Origin: Allodiplogaster sudhausi
Taxonomy: Eukaryota > Nematoda > Chromadorea > Rhabditida > Diplogasteridae
Direction of reading: 5' to 3'
NCBI GenBank assembly: GCA_945643635.1
Contig: CALZFC010000013.1
Span: 1,380,501 to 1,444,500 of the forward strand
Length of the DNA stretch: 64,000 bases
Shown here: piece by piece, positions 22,273-34,622 of the stretch
Layout: every line of letters begins with the position of its first letter
Position numbering within the stretch: position 1 is the stretch's first letter
Program-made: the position numbers and the translations under genes
The notes under the pieces: generated by a model
Told to the model about the DNA's origin: nothing
The model's input: the letters and a program-made list of their open reading frames with translations, nothing else
Databases searched by the model: none

Positions 22273-23346
22273 TTAATTTTAGTAGATGCTTGCTAGTTTA
22301 ATACATTCTGATCTTATTCATGCCGTAAATAAAGTAGTAAAGTAAAATGACTAATTAATTAGTGGATTTAATTCAATTTTCCGCCAGAAATATTTTAATA
22401 GTACCTTTCTACCTTTGTGTAGAATAGCAATATTTATTTTTTTTTAAATTAGCGCTTGTTCCAATTCGTGGAAAAGGAGAGAAAGAAGAAAAAAGTTGAA
22501 TTAAAAAAGGTACCTCCGAGAGAACTTCACGATCGACCTCAATGGGCCGAATCGCGAACATGAAGGGCTGAAGAAGATGATTATGATTTTTCTCCATTAA
22601 GATCTTTTTAGAACGCAAACAAAAATAAGAAATAAAGTTTTGAGCGCGATAAAAAAAATATATAAGTTTAACAAAAAAAAACCTTTAATATCATCTTTGG
22701 TGTTGGCTTTTTTTGTAAACGATAATTATGAATAAAAATAGCAAAACTTTAAAAAAATATCAAAATGTAATAAGAAGAAGAGAAACCGCGCACCAACGCA
22801 AGCTCCGCCCACTCGGTGTAATTGCGCGCGAGTCCCCAGATGTGCGAGACGGTGCCGACGGGCGCGAGGGCGAAGAAGCGCGAGATCTGGAGGTAATCTT
22901 TTTTCTTCTGACCATCTCTCTCTGTCTCTCTCTTTCTCTCTTTCTCTTTCTCTCCCTCTCTCACTCTTCTCTGTCTCACACTTTCTTTCAGCGACGTTTC
23001 TAAACAGTCCTCTTCTCTACTCTTTATTCTTTCACTGGCTCAATCAACCCCGCTCAACATTATCACACAAATGTTGTAATTTGTACGATTTCTTAACGGA
23101 TTCTTTTCTAAATCACATGAATAATAATAAAAATAATTATTTTATTTTATCTTGACCAACCCACCTTCTTCGCGAACACGTCGTCGGCAGACAACTTGGC
23201 GAACATTTGCAGTGTTCCTTGCGAGTAGCCGACGTACGTGAGGGAAGGGCGGCCGCTTTCTGCGAGGACCTTCGAGACGAGCGCAGGCAGGTCGTAGTCG
23301 GCCATTTGCTCCCAGCTGGAAAGGGAATGGATGAGAGGGAGAGAAG

Positions 23347-23402
<56 letters not shown>

Positions 23403-24434
23403 TAGCGATATGCCACCTCCAGTCCCAGAAGTCGTTCTCATTCACCGAAAGTCGCGCGTGTTTCTTTGAGTATCGCGTGCCACGCGAGTTCGCGAGCCAG
23501 ACATCGAAGCCGGCGTCGGCGAAGACGAATCCTCAAATGAAGCCAAAAATTCACTTTTGAATTCGCGCCTTTTTCCCTGATACAATGGCGAAAAAAGAAT
23601 TATGTATTTCAGAGGGACAATGGTCAGAAAAATGCCGATTAAGATGGTCCGTTTTTTGCACCTTCCGAATTAAACTTATGGTATATATTATGCACTGGGA
23701 GTCTACCAAATTTTGTTTATGAACATTGTGGAAACAATAAAAAATATATTTTTTAGCGCGTTATTTAACAAACAACAAATTTGCGTACCGGCCGACTGCG
23801 ATGGCAGATTTGCGACGAAGACTGCAGAGGAGCAGAAGAGACCGTGGCCGAGGAGGATGGGCTCGCGGGGCAAGGAGGAGGCTGAGAGAGAGAGAGCGAG
23901 AGAAAGTGAGAAATAGAGAGAGAGAGAGAAAGTGAGAGAAAGTGAGAAAAAGAGAGTGAGAAACTGAGAAAGAGAGAGAGGGAGAGAGAGGGCAAGAGGG
24001 ATATGGAGGTTGAAATGGAGGTTGAGTAAGAGCGAGCCATTTTGTAAATGAGAGACTCGGAAACTCAGAATTACATTAAGAGTTTATTACTATTTTTGCT
24101 TATTTCATTTGCTTTTGATGTTATTGAAGCATTTCCATATCCCTCTCACCCACTCTCCGTCTCTCTCATTCTTTCTTTCTCTCTTTCTTTCCCACTCTCT
24201 CTCTCTCTCCATTTCCCTCTGTCTCTCTCTCCGTCTCTCACTCTCTCTCTCTCCTTCTTTCTTCCCCCTCTCTCACCATTCTCGTTCCTTCCCCGAGGAA
24301 TGCGATGCAACTCGAGGATGAAGCCGTCTTCTGTAGTGACTGTGTGCACTTCGACCGGATAGCCCCAGCGGCGGATGATCTCAGGCTGAGAAGGAAGGAA
24401 GGACAAAGTACGAGAGGGAGGAGATCATGGGATA

Positions 24435-24485
<51 letters not shown>

Positions 24486-25136
24486 AATAAAGGGAGAAAG
24501 AGAGAGTGAGAGAGAGTGAGAGAGAGGGAGAGAGTGAGAGAGAAGAGAAAGAGTATTGAGATGCAGATAGAGGATTAAGCAAAGAGAGAGAGAGGGAGAA
24601 GAGAGAGACAGAGAGAAAGAGAGAGAAAGGAGGAAACAGAGAGAGAGATGGAGAAGAATACAAAGTGCAACAAATACAGCGATTATCCTAGCGATCTCAT
24701 GTAGGCGGACAATGAGCATATCGAGAAATGCAACACATCACAAGGCGAAAATCCTTTCTATTTCGCTTTGTACCCTTACACTATGTATCTAACTTATTCT
24801 TTCTCTCTCTCTCTATCCTTCTCTCTATATCTCTCACTGATTCCTTCGTTCTGTCTGTATCCCCTTTTTCTCTAACTCCTCTCTCCCTCTCACCTACTCT
24901 TTTTACCCTTTTCTCAAAACAATGGTAGCATACAAAATTAATTGCAGTACCAGTTCATACAGAACATGGAAAGAATAAGGAGGAAAGAAAATAATAATTA
25001 AAAAAAAACTCACCACTGTCATGTTGACTTCGGGATCGCCGTTGCTGGTGGCTGTACCGAGATCGGGCGAGGCGAGGATCGCATGAGGAAGAAGGAGAAG
25101 AAGGAGAAATGGCAATGACATCGACGTTAGGGCCAT
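21118..25136 (-). CDS. Lysosomal acid lipase-like triacylglycerol lipase (AB-hydrolase)
   Basis: Eleven exons on the minus strand: 25136-25014, 24385-24277, 23881-23789, 23531-23417, 23315-23165, 22886-22794, 22567-22514, 22227-22147, 21989-21843, 21657-21523, 21237-21118; 406 aa, the usual family length. Residues 1-22 are a hydrophobic signal peptide, so the enzyme is secreted or lysosomal; the family hydrolyses triacylglycerols and cholesteryl esters. Visible landmarks are [12 protein letters not shown] (N-terminal alpha/beta-hydrolase lid region), [11 protein letters not shown] (oxyanion HG), [13 protein letters not shown], the nucleophile elbow GYSQG (S178), the acid in SPADALAD (D345) and the histidine in YNHLDF (H377). 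Most introns hold GA/CT arrays. An acceptor-like TTTCTGCAG ends five bases before the ATG. The last two exons are duplicated at 15.9-17.4 kb. Confidence 0.92.
21680..24660. repeat. GA/CT microsatellites in the lipase introns
   Basis: Plus-strand CT at 21680-21835, 22915-22985 and 24120-24275; plus-strand GA at 21990-22080, 23335-23405, 23883-24005 and 24405-24650; (TA)n at 22242-22271. On the sense strand the tracts before exons 2, 3, 5 and 9 are CT and run up to the acceptor, acting as polypyrimidine tracts. Sense GA starts immediately after the exon 2 donor. Confidence 0.9.
23555..23640 (-). repeat. Dispersed GGCGCGAATTCAAAAGTGAA repeat in lipase intron 3
   Basis: The minus strand reads TGTATCAGGGAAAAAGGCGCGAATTCAAAAGTGAA in two adjoining blocks, close to the copy at 38485-38545. 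Confidence 0.6.
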
Positions 25137-25141
25137 CTGAT

Positions 25142-25143
25142 CT
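25142..25143 (-). promoter_or_regulatory. 3' splice / possible spliced-leader acceptor of the lipase
   Basis: TTTCTGCAG ends here on the minus strand, leaving a five-base leader before the ATG. That is typical of nematode trans-splice acceptors, but a 5'UTR intron would look the same. Confidence 0.4.
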
Positions 25144-25159
25144 GCAGAAATACAAAGAT

Positions 25160-25547
25160 ATTTATAATAGGATCATGGATTAACTTTATTATTTTAAAAA
25201 TTCAATTCACATACATACATTGGTATAAAAACATGAGATGCAGCAAAAAAAATTTTTACTGTCCATTTGCGCAGTTACTAACGTTTTTTATTTTTATTTT
25301 GCGCTTTGAACAACTTCGTGCAACAGTTGGAGAAAAAAGCATATGAGTGTGCTAGAGGAGATGTATGAAACTTGTAGAAAGGGACTGATGTTGGGGGAAG
25401 ATAAAGAAAATGCAAGAAAAGGACCTAAACGAGAATTGGATGTGAAATTAGCATGAGAGAAAGAGAGAAAGAGTGAGAAAGAGAGATGTGAGGGAGCGTG
25501 AGAGGAGAGAGAGGAAGCGAGAGAAAGAGAGGAATAGGGAGGAAGCG

Positions 25548-25578
<31 letters not shown>

Positions 25579-26609
25579 GAAGAAAACGAAGAGGAAAGGA
25601 AGAAATGATAGACCGAAGCTGCGTGCTTTGTATTTTGTGCTGAATCACGATTAGTCTTCGAATTTTGGGCTGGTCAAGGAGAAAGTTCTAAACCCCAAAT
25701 GGCGTCAGTTCCCCGCTTCGAACGGAGTGTCTCCAATTTTCCAGCTGGGACCAAGTGAAATGAAGCACGGAAATGCTCTAGAATTAAAGTGGGAGCACGG
25801 AAGTAAAAGTGAAAGCAAGAATAAAGAGAGAGAGAGGGAGAGAGAAAGTGAGGGTGAATGAAAAATAATGAGAGTATAAATTTCAGTTAGATTAGGCTCA
25901 TTGCCAGCGGATGACAGCTCTAGAGAGGAGATAAGCCTACCCAGTCCTTGTTCAGCTCAGCGTGACTATTGTGGACAATTGATGCACAACCATGCGATGG
26001 CTATCTGCCATTGTACCCGATGTGAAGCTATTATATGGAGAGAAAAAAAAAACCAAATAAGTCTTTAAGAAAAAAATTACTTGTATACTATCTGCGTACA
26101 TACATGTGGAAAACTATTATCTTCAATTCTGTTGGCATCGTTTTAGAAGTGTTGAAAAAATAAATTTAAAAAGAAATGGGTAATCGAAAAAAAAAGTTCC
26201 TCGGTGTCTTTTCATTCGAGAGAGAGAGTAAATTCTGAAGATTCGTCATGCTCGAAAAGAGGATATAAATAGTAAGGAACAATCTAAAAGCAAAGCGCTC
26301 ATTTTGAGTCTCTCAGCTACGTTTCATAAGAGGAATGGCACCAAGCGAAAATATAGACAAAATGAAAGCTGAGGGGGTGGACAAGTTGGACGAGTTGGAT
26401 GGGAAGATTAAAAGGGGGAGAGAGAAAGAGGAAGAAAGAGGGAGTGGAAGAGAGAGAGAGAGAGATGGAGAGAGAGAGAGAGAGGAAGAGGAAGAGAAAG
26501 AATGAGAAAAGAGAGAAGGAGAGAGAGGAAAACAGAGGGAGTGGAACAGAGAGGGAGTGGAACAGAGAGAGAGAGAGAGAGAGAGACAGAGAAGAAGAAG
26601 AAGAGAGAG

Positions 26610-26643
<34 letters not shown>

Positions 26644-26857
26644 AGAAGAGAGAGAGAGAGAAGAGGGAGGAAGAGAGAGAGAGAGAGAGCGAGAGGGAGA
26701 GAGAGAAAAATATGCAAGAAAGATAACGACAGACATTGGAATAATGATGCAAAAAGAACAGACAGAGAGTTCAAGAAGACATGTGTGAGAGTAGACGAAA
26801 AAGAGAGAAAGCTATAAAAAATATATAACTGTAGGAAGTGCCAAAAGCATTAGAGTC

Positions 26858-26895
<38 letters not shown>

Positions 26896-27583
26896 ACAGA
26901 AAGAGAGAGAGAGAGTGAGAGAGAGAGAAAAAAAAGGAAGAAGTGAGACATACAAACGAGTGGGAGAGGCTTTAATAGAAAGACAAAAAAAAAGAGAGAG
27001 AGAAAGTTGTAAGTTCCATGTGCATCTTCTCCACATCATCCATCGTCTAGTCGTCTAGACAGTCTCGCTTCCAATAATTTCCAGAATGATATCCAGGATG
27101 ACATCCAGAATGATATCTTGCCAACGGGGCAACGTGATGAACAGGAAGGAACAAATAAACTTTGTAATTTGTACCGATGGATGTAACAGCTTATCTGATT
27201 GTATGATATCTCCTTATGCCCTACTCTCTCTCTCTCTCTCTCTCTCTTCCCCCCTCTCTCTCTACCTCCATCTCTCTCTCTATCTCTCCATCTCCCTCTC
27301 TTTTCTTTTTTTAATCTCCCTTCATCTATCGCCGTCTCTTTCTCCCACTTTCTCACTCTCGTAGCAGGTTTCACTCCCTCAAAATTAATTACTTTCTCTT
27401 TCTCTACATTTATTGCACTATGTTTCTTCTCTCTCGTGCTGTTGCCATTAGAAATACTAACCATAAGTGAATAAATACAGAATCCTATAGTTCCGTTCTC
27501 TTTTAACCATATGGCGGATACTGTTATTAGAAGTTCAAAAGTTCATAATTTATTATGCAAATAAATGCCCCCGAGAGATACTA
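25160..27583. repeat. Intergenic, dominated by GA/CT microsatellites
   Basis: GA arrays at 25450-25600, 25825-25860, 26395-26720 and 26860-27005; CT at 27220-27360. Between them is AT-rich DNA with no supported exon. The segment 25640-25790 is less biased but has stops in every frame on inspection. Confidence 0.8.
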
Positions 27584-27592
27584 GAAAGAAAG

Positions 27593-27708
27593 GGCTCTAT
27601 TCTAGTGTAGGCGTCCCATCGAATTATAGGCGTGCCATGGCAATGAGATGCCTTTATTTTTCATAGGACGCCTATAATTCGAAGGGACGCCTACACTAGA
27701 ATAGAGCC
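27593..27708. mobile_element. 116-bp MITE with a 9-bp target duplication
   Basis: Arms 27593-27633 and 27668-27708 are inverted copies (GGCTCTATTCTAGTGTAGGC...) with one mismatch in 41 bases and a 34-base loop. GAAAGAAAG flanks both sides (27584-27592 and 27709-27717). A 9-bp duplication fits Mutator-like or similar movers. The flanking sequence is simple, so the duplication alone is weaker evidence. Confidence 0.8.
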
Positions 27709-27717
27709 GAAAGAAAG

Positions 27718-28294
27718 CAGAGCGCGTATAATACAAATGAATTGCATCAAATCTGATATTAAATGGATCATATAAAGCCTTCAAAACCAATCAACCTCCA
27801 CCAACACCCAAGCATGCTCGCCCTTCTTTTAAAGCGGAAACAACAAAGTGAACCGAGAAAAGTAGCAAAACGTAGGCCAAGAAGATAAGATAGAGGAAAC
27901 ATACAAAGAAAATACATACTATTTCTCAAATGCAACAACCTGTTCAGTGGTCCCGAGGCTGAAATGGATGCTCTTCTCTACACGATTCGCACACACGAGC
28001 CACCGAACAGCAGCTTCACACAAGCTGAGAATGAGAATAACTTTGAATCATAATAATGGCAAAAATGACAATTAATATACATACATACCAAGTACAGAAT
28101 TAGACTCTGATTCACTAAAGAAAAAAGAAAAGGACTCTATAAGCGAAACAAATTAATGTACATACCAATTGTGCAGGTTCACAGTGAAAAACAATGAAAA
28201 ATAACGAGGCGAAATGACGTGCCCATGACATTCAGCCGCCGGAAAAAAAGTCTACAAGCGCCTTGGACATCTTCTAAACTCATTAATGGAGCTA
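27718..28294. other. Intergenic, no gene seen
   Basis: Moderate-complexity DNA; the GC-richer stretch 27950-28025 has no splice-consistent reading frame that I could place. Confidence 0.35.
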
Positions 28295-28560
28295 AAACTT
28301 ACGTTTAAATTCGCGCCATTTTTGCCAGACACTAGAGCGGCAAGGGATAATGCGCTTTGGAGAGACGCAGACAACAGTAGTCAGGAAAGGAGAGTTCCTT
28401 AAAATGATGGCGTTTTCCACCAGCGCGCTCGCTCCTCTCTCACGTTCATCATCGACACTGCTCCTGGAGAGAATCGGTGGCCAGTAAAAGAAGCCCCCGA
28501 TATCAGCGGAAACTTCGTCAGATTCTGGCAGGCAAGGAAACGTCGAAATCTTTCCCATCT
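28295..28560 (-). repeat. Dispersed GCGCGAATT repeat with an overlapping short ORF
   Basis: The 28295-28400 part aligns with 23555-23640 and 43750-43830. An 88-codon minus-strand frame (28558-28292) runs into this repeat and resembles no known family, so it is not called as a gene. Confidence 0.45.
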
Positions 28561-28835
28561 TAAACCATATGGATAAAAAAGGAAAATTTATTTTTAAAAA
28601 AATAATTTTTTTTTACATTAATATTTTAATCGAATTCCTCGCCACTCGAGCTGGTCGGAATTGAAGAAGGAGAGAAGGCTCTCAATATTGAAGTGTCCGT
28701 CACAATCGAATTTGTAGGTACAATTACCGAACTTTTGCTATATAGCCAACCATTAATAGCAAAATGTTTTTTTTTCTCTTTTTTATAGTTCCTTTTCTGT
28801 AAATTGAAATGTTTGTGCACATTCGCAGTTACATA

Positions 28836-30424
28836 CAGTACCGTCGGAAAGTCTATGAACTTTTGGTTTTTCATTCATAATTTCCTTCAAAGTACATGAA
28901 AGTTAATGAAATTTTCAGGGTTGCTCTTTTGTAATAATAGATCTTCATTAGTCGAATATTGGATTCATTGATCCACTACAAAGCGAAATAAAAATCAATA
29001 ACTCAAATTACAAGGGTTGCATATTTAGATGTGCTGGATAAAATGTTTTATTTCCTTGGTATTAGGTAAGTTTTTATCGGACAAATGGTTTAGCTGCATG
29101 CTAGAACATCTCTGCGATAACTTTTTGGTCTAGCCGATATTTAATCAAATGTTTTTTACGTGCGGCCAGCCTCCAGTGCCAGATCCATGCAGTCGGCCTG
29201 AGATGCAGAAGGTTCAGGAGGACAAAATCGATCATTTACTACAAAATCTATAATAATCATAATGTCCATTTATTTGGAGGTGATCATTGAACTAAATCAG
29301 GCGCTTACTTGATCTGTGGAAATTAGATGCTAACTATTTATGCACCCTTTGGACACCGCGGTCAACTTTCGTCCGCAGTGCAAACTTGCTAAAAGTGATC
29401 TTGTGCAGGAGTCCGTATTTCAAAAACTCTCTTGCCTATCTATAACGATAGTAATATAACGATTTTCCACGTTCAGAATCTTTATTTATTCACTGTCTTC
29501 ACGAGGCCACCAGGACAGTAGATCGTTTGTTGGCACCCTTGCATAGAGTAGTACGATGTATTTGACAAGCTGTGTGTTTTAAAACAATTACAACATTAAA
29601 CCGGCTAATTCAGATTTAAACAATTGCAGAACACTCTGACGTATAGATTATAGTGATCTTCGACTCAATCTAAAAAATTTCGGGTTTAGTTTCCTGCCTT
29701 TAAAGACACCGAACTAAACTATGCCAGGAGTGCATTCAAACGACTTTATCTGGTGGTCTCTTAAAGCCAGGAAAGAACTAAGGCTATCGATCATGAAGAA
29801 GGCTATTAACTATGATTTGAGATTGGTAAACCCGTTTTAGAAAATCAGACTCCCGCATAGCATCACTTTAAGTTGGTCCAGACTGCGGACGAAAGTTGTC
29901 CACAGTGGTTATAGCGTGCATAGACAGTCAACATTTAATTTCTACTGCTATAATAACGATGTGAATAAGTTCAATGATCGCCTCCAAATAAATGGACATC
30001 ATGATTATTATAGATATTGTAGTAAATGATCGATTTTGTCCTCCTGAACCTTCTGCATCTCAGGCCGACTGCATGGATCTGGCACTGGAGGCTGGCCGCA
30101 TGTAAAAATATGTGATTAAATATCGACTAGACCAAAAAGTTATCGCAGAGATGTTCTAGCGTGCAGCTAAACCATTTGTCCGATAAAGACTTACCGAATA
30201 CCAAGGAAATAAACCATTTTATAAAGCACACCTAAATATGCAACCCTAGTAATTTGAGTTATTGATTTTTATTTCGCTTTGTAGTGGATGAATGAATCCA
30301 ATATTCGACTAATGAAGATCTATTATTACAAAAGAGCAACCCGGAAAATTACATTAACTTTCATGTACTTTGAAGGAAATTATGAATGAAAAACCAAAAG
30401 TTCATAGACTTTCCGACGGAACTG
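28836..30424. mobile_element. TA-flanked foldback element A (1589 bp)
   Basis: Ends CAGTACCGTCGGAAAGTCTA and its inverse (one difference), each next to a TA dinucleotide (28834-28835 and 30425-30426), as in Tc1/mariner insertions. Arms of about 600-650 bp are inverted copies (for example GCGGCCAGCCTCCAGTGCCA at about 29163 and inverted at about 30080) around a centre near 29630. No transposase reading frame is seen. Same family and length as 56219-57806. Confidence 0.85.
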
Positions 30425-30429
30425 TACAT

Positions 30430-32305
30430 ACATCTACACTTGTTTTCCCATTCTTTCCGGGGCCCTGGAAACAATTGCTTTTGCTTCCTTGTTTTTATTA
30501 GACTCTGAACCATTATGCAAATTCGTAGTATGCATATTTATTTATGCAAGTTTCAATGTCATTAATTCATTGTGTTGAAATCGGCAGCGCCAGAATATGA
30601 TGGGTTCACGGAAATCTCGTGTCAATAAGAATGAGCTTGGACCGAGTGGTTCAGGTTTGCTTTTTTTTTTTTAGATTTTAAGTAATCACACAAATAGGTA
30701 TATATTTGTGTGATTATGTGCTCTTATCTAGTTTGGCTGACTTACAAAAAAAAAGAAGTGCACTTTAACTCAGCTTTGTCTTTCTTTCGTGCATTTGCAA
30801 ATACATACAAATATGGTAAAACCTCAATTATGGGAAATCCCGTGTGCCTGAATCCAAATATGCAAACCAAATCGACGTGTGATTATCCAGAAGCGCACAA
30901 TTTGATCGGACATTTTGGAACTTTCCGAAAGTTCCTGCACCCTGGTTGTTGGGCGGTATTGTATGTACATATATAGATAGTTCTGAGCAAAAAGAAATCT
31001 CGTCATATAAGAATGAAAATAGGACGGATTGATTCTGTGAATCACGAAATTGTGCGATTCTGTGCTCTTCTGCTTGTTATTGTTGCGACGCTGACATGAA
31101 AAGGACACTTGAACCCAGTTTTTTGTCTTTATTTTGTGCATTAATCTACATAGATAGTGGATAAGTCTGAATGATGTTGAGAAGAGCGTTTTAGCACATA
31201 AGACGCGGCAGGAATGAACCGAACGAACGAGGATTACAGAATGTGAGAGAGATAGAGAAAGAGAGAGGGAGAAAGAGAAGAGAGAGAGAGGGGGGGGGGG
31301 AGAAAAAGAGAGAGAGAGAAAACGAATGATAACAGAGAGGACGACTTTTGACCTTGACGTACTGAACAAGGAAAAAAAGGATCCTGTTCACTTTTTATGC
31401 CATAGATCTACGTAGTAGGGCTTCCATATCTACACATCTTTTCCTAATCGGCCATCTTTTTTACATCTTTTGTTCTCAAAGTAGAAAATTAATATATATA
31501 AAAAATCGAGAAGAGGAGCGATGTTATTGTTTTTTCATCCATATACATATCAGGAAAGTGCAAGAAAGTGACAGCTTAACGAGGAAAATAAATATTTATC
31601 TATTGATTATATACAAAATGTTCATATGTATGTTCGTGTAATTATGAATGTATTGAAAAAGTAAAGTAGACATAAAAGCTTTTCTTTTCAAATCGGCTCA
31701 TGGTCAGAAAACATTACGTATTAATCTCAAACGTGAATTGCGTCACGAAAAGAATGAAGTATAGGTACATATATACATACGTCTTGTCTACATATACGTA
31801 ATCTTCCTGCAAGGAGATTAAATAAATATTACTTTTTTGAATTCACTCAAAATAAAATCTAAGACGCTTTTATACTGAGTCACGAAACGCATATGTTTCA
31901 TGTTTATTTTCTTCTTTTTTTTTACTTAACAAATTTAATTCCCATGATGTGAGAAAGTTGACGTGTACAGATTAGACGAGCCACTTTGATGTAGATGTAG
32001 ATGTATGAATTTATGGAGGGAGACATTATGGCGTATATGGCGTCATACTGGAATGCAAGGGAAGAGGGCAGATTGCCCCCGGTGATGAATGTAGCCTTTC
32101 ACTATTTCTCGAGAACAGAAAATGGAAATTTAAATGATTTAAATATAGGCGTTAAATTGAAAAAGAGAGAGAGAGATTGTTTGTTGATGATTTTTTTTTA
32201 TACATTTCGCACAAAATTCTACATATGAATGTTCTGATTAGACATACTTTTGCTGTAAGCGAATGATAAAATCATCCGGGCGAGAGAGTGTGCATTTGAG
32301 TGAAA

Positions 32306-32347
<42 letters not shown>

Positions 32348-32719
32348 AGAGAGAGAGAGGGTAGGAAAGAGAAAGAGGTCGAGAGAAGACAGAGTGAGAA
32401 GAGAGAGCGAGAATAAGAAGGAAATGAAAGAGAGAAATAGGAAAAGAGAGAGAAAAAAAAGAAGTTTCATAAAATTAAAGAGTGATGAATGAAGTGTGAG
32501 AGACCAGAATTTTATACCATCTCACGTTAAGTGTGACCTGGACAGCTATTAATATTATATTTTACTTCCTGCTCTCTCGGCTGGAATGCCTACGCAATAT
32601 TCCTTAAAGGTCTACGAGTCCATGAAATTCCCATGACCAACAAAAGCTACCGTAGCCCAAATCCTAAAATAAATGTCACTTGAAGGATCTTCATTTTCTC
32701 TACTCTGTGTATGTTACTC

Positions 32720-32766
<47 letters not shown>

Positions 32767-34600
32767 CTCCTGGCCTCTTTCTCTTTATTCACATGTACAT
32801 TCCTGGCTTAATATGCCCATACTGCACTCATTCTCCTACCAATGTAAACATGGCCCTCTTTCTTTGATCTCTCTGTCTCTCTTTCTCTCACTTTCTCTCT
32901 CTCTTCCTTCCAATCTCCACTCTTGTTCTCTCTCTCTCCTCCTCATGACTTCTTCAAGTCCTACTCGATTGTGCAAAGTTGTGAGTCTATTCTAAAGATG
33001 TCCGCCCATTTCTAATTTCTCTCTCTCAGCCTCTTCTTTTCTCTCTCCCTCTCCCTCTCCCTCTCTCTCTCTGTCTCGTTCACTATCTTTCCCTCTCTCT
33101 CCCTCTGTCTCTCTCTCTCTTCTCTCTCCCGCGGAATACGATAATGAAAAAGGGAGGAGGAGAAGAGACCACAAAGCAAAAGCTGACATGCATACCATAT
33201 ATAAGCATTTAGTCGCTCGCTTCTCAACGCTTCGAGAGAGGGAAGCAAGAGGCATTACCGTAGACTTTCTGAGTCGAATCGAATGGGAATTATTAGTGTT
33301 TTATTCTTTTTATTTCTTCGAAACAGCGTCCGCTTATTTCTTCGCACGGCAAACATTCTATGAAATAATTTTTGCATATCTATTTATAATCATTTATGCA
33401 CGATTTATGTCTTCTTTCAATACGGTCTTTATCATATTTTGAGACCTACACATACTCAATAAAAATCAAGCTAGTTGTGATAATTTTTTTAGAGCTAAAC
33501 AAATTGAAATAGCTGGTTATGTAACACAAATGTGTTTTCATTCCCCCTCTCTCTCCCCTCTCTCTCTCTCTTCTCGCTCTCTCTTCTCTTTCTCTCTCGT
33601 GCTTCTCTCTCCTAGCTGCCAAATCTCTTTCCTACTTTTATGTGCCTCTGCTAGATCTCCGCTACCCTACCAACCGCAATTCTCGCATCACAAACAATAA
33701 CAGCCGTAGTGGCGCTTATCTAAATAATTTTATCAATTCGCTTGCTTCACCACCCTCATCGGTCCCTCTCTCCATTTCCACCGCTATCTCTTCTCTCTCT
33801 CTCTCTCTCTCTCTTACATTATCTCTCCCTCACTCTCCCTCTTCCATATCTTCTAAATTCCTTCCTCTTTCTTTTTCTTACTCTTTCTCTCGCTCTCACC
33901 ACCCTCCCCCTTCTTCCTATCTCCAGGAACCCTCCCTCACATTTATGTTTTGTGTTTTCTATTATCTCACTCTCTTCTTCTCCACCCTCATAAGAAGCCG
34001 GAGAAATATTATTCTGACGTGTTTGTATAAGATATCACAAAGTTCACATCTGAAAACAGAACGAGTTGAGAGATCAAAAAAATAAACACGAGATAAAAGT
34101 TGGTTGCTGATCAGTCAGTGCCACTCATGCGCGTGGCCTGTGTGAATACATAAATAAATATCTACAAACATACTGACAATGAATTTTTTTTTATATCAGC
34201 TGACATGAGAGGCCGCTCGTTGAGTCACAAAACACAAAGAAAGTACTCTAAAAGTTAGTATACTATTTTTGGTGCCATTCGTGTCGTGGGCATTTCAGAG
34301 AATTAAAATCTTCATAGTTATAATTTGCACATTAAACTTTGGGACAAAATGACCGAAATTAGTACAATGAAAATTTATGCTACAAATTACGGGTGCGAAT
34401 GATGGAGCTATTAAAAGTAGCCTTAAAGGAGATCTAAGGCGAATATACAGTGTCTTGTTTTTTCGGCTTATTTGGTCACGTTGAGCTAGAAACTTCGATT
34501 GCAAGTGTATCAAAGTCATGAAAAACTTTCTGCATTGAAGAAATTAGCAGTATTCAATACTTTGTAATTTATTATATTTAATTCTTTAAGGGTCCTAACA
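30430..34600. other. Intergenic, repeats only
   Basis: Bases 30600-30800 and 31000-31180 are loosely similar (AAATCTCGT, AATAAGAATGA, GTGATTATGTGCTCTT, TTTGTCTTT). GA arrays at 31235-31325 and 32310-32460; CT at 32720-32760, 32870-32940, 33010-33130, 33545-33610 and 33765-33920. A 75-codon frame at 32001-32228 has fairly ordinary composition but no homology I recognise. No gene called. Confidence 0.5.
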
Positions 34601-34622
34601 GGCTGAACAGAGAGAGAGAAGA

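Noticed and set aside
28292..28558. 88-codon minus-strand ORF as a gene
   Set aside because: About half of it is a dispersed repeat; no splice partner or family resemblance.
32001..32228. 75-codon plus-strand ORF starting MYEFMEGD
   Set aside because: Composition is acceptable but no homology, no introns in phase, and it ends in AT-rich sequence.
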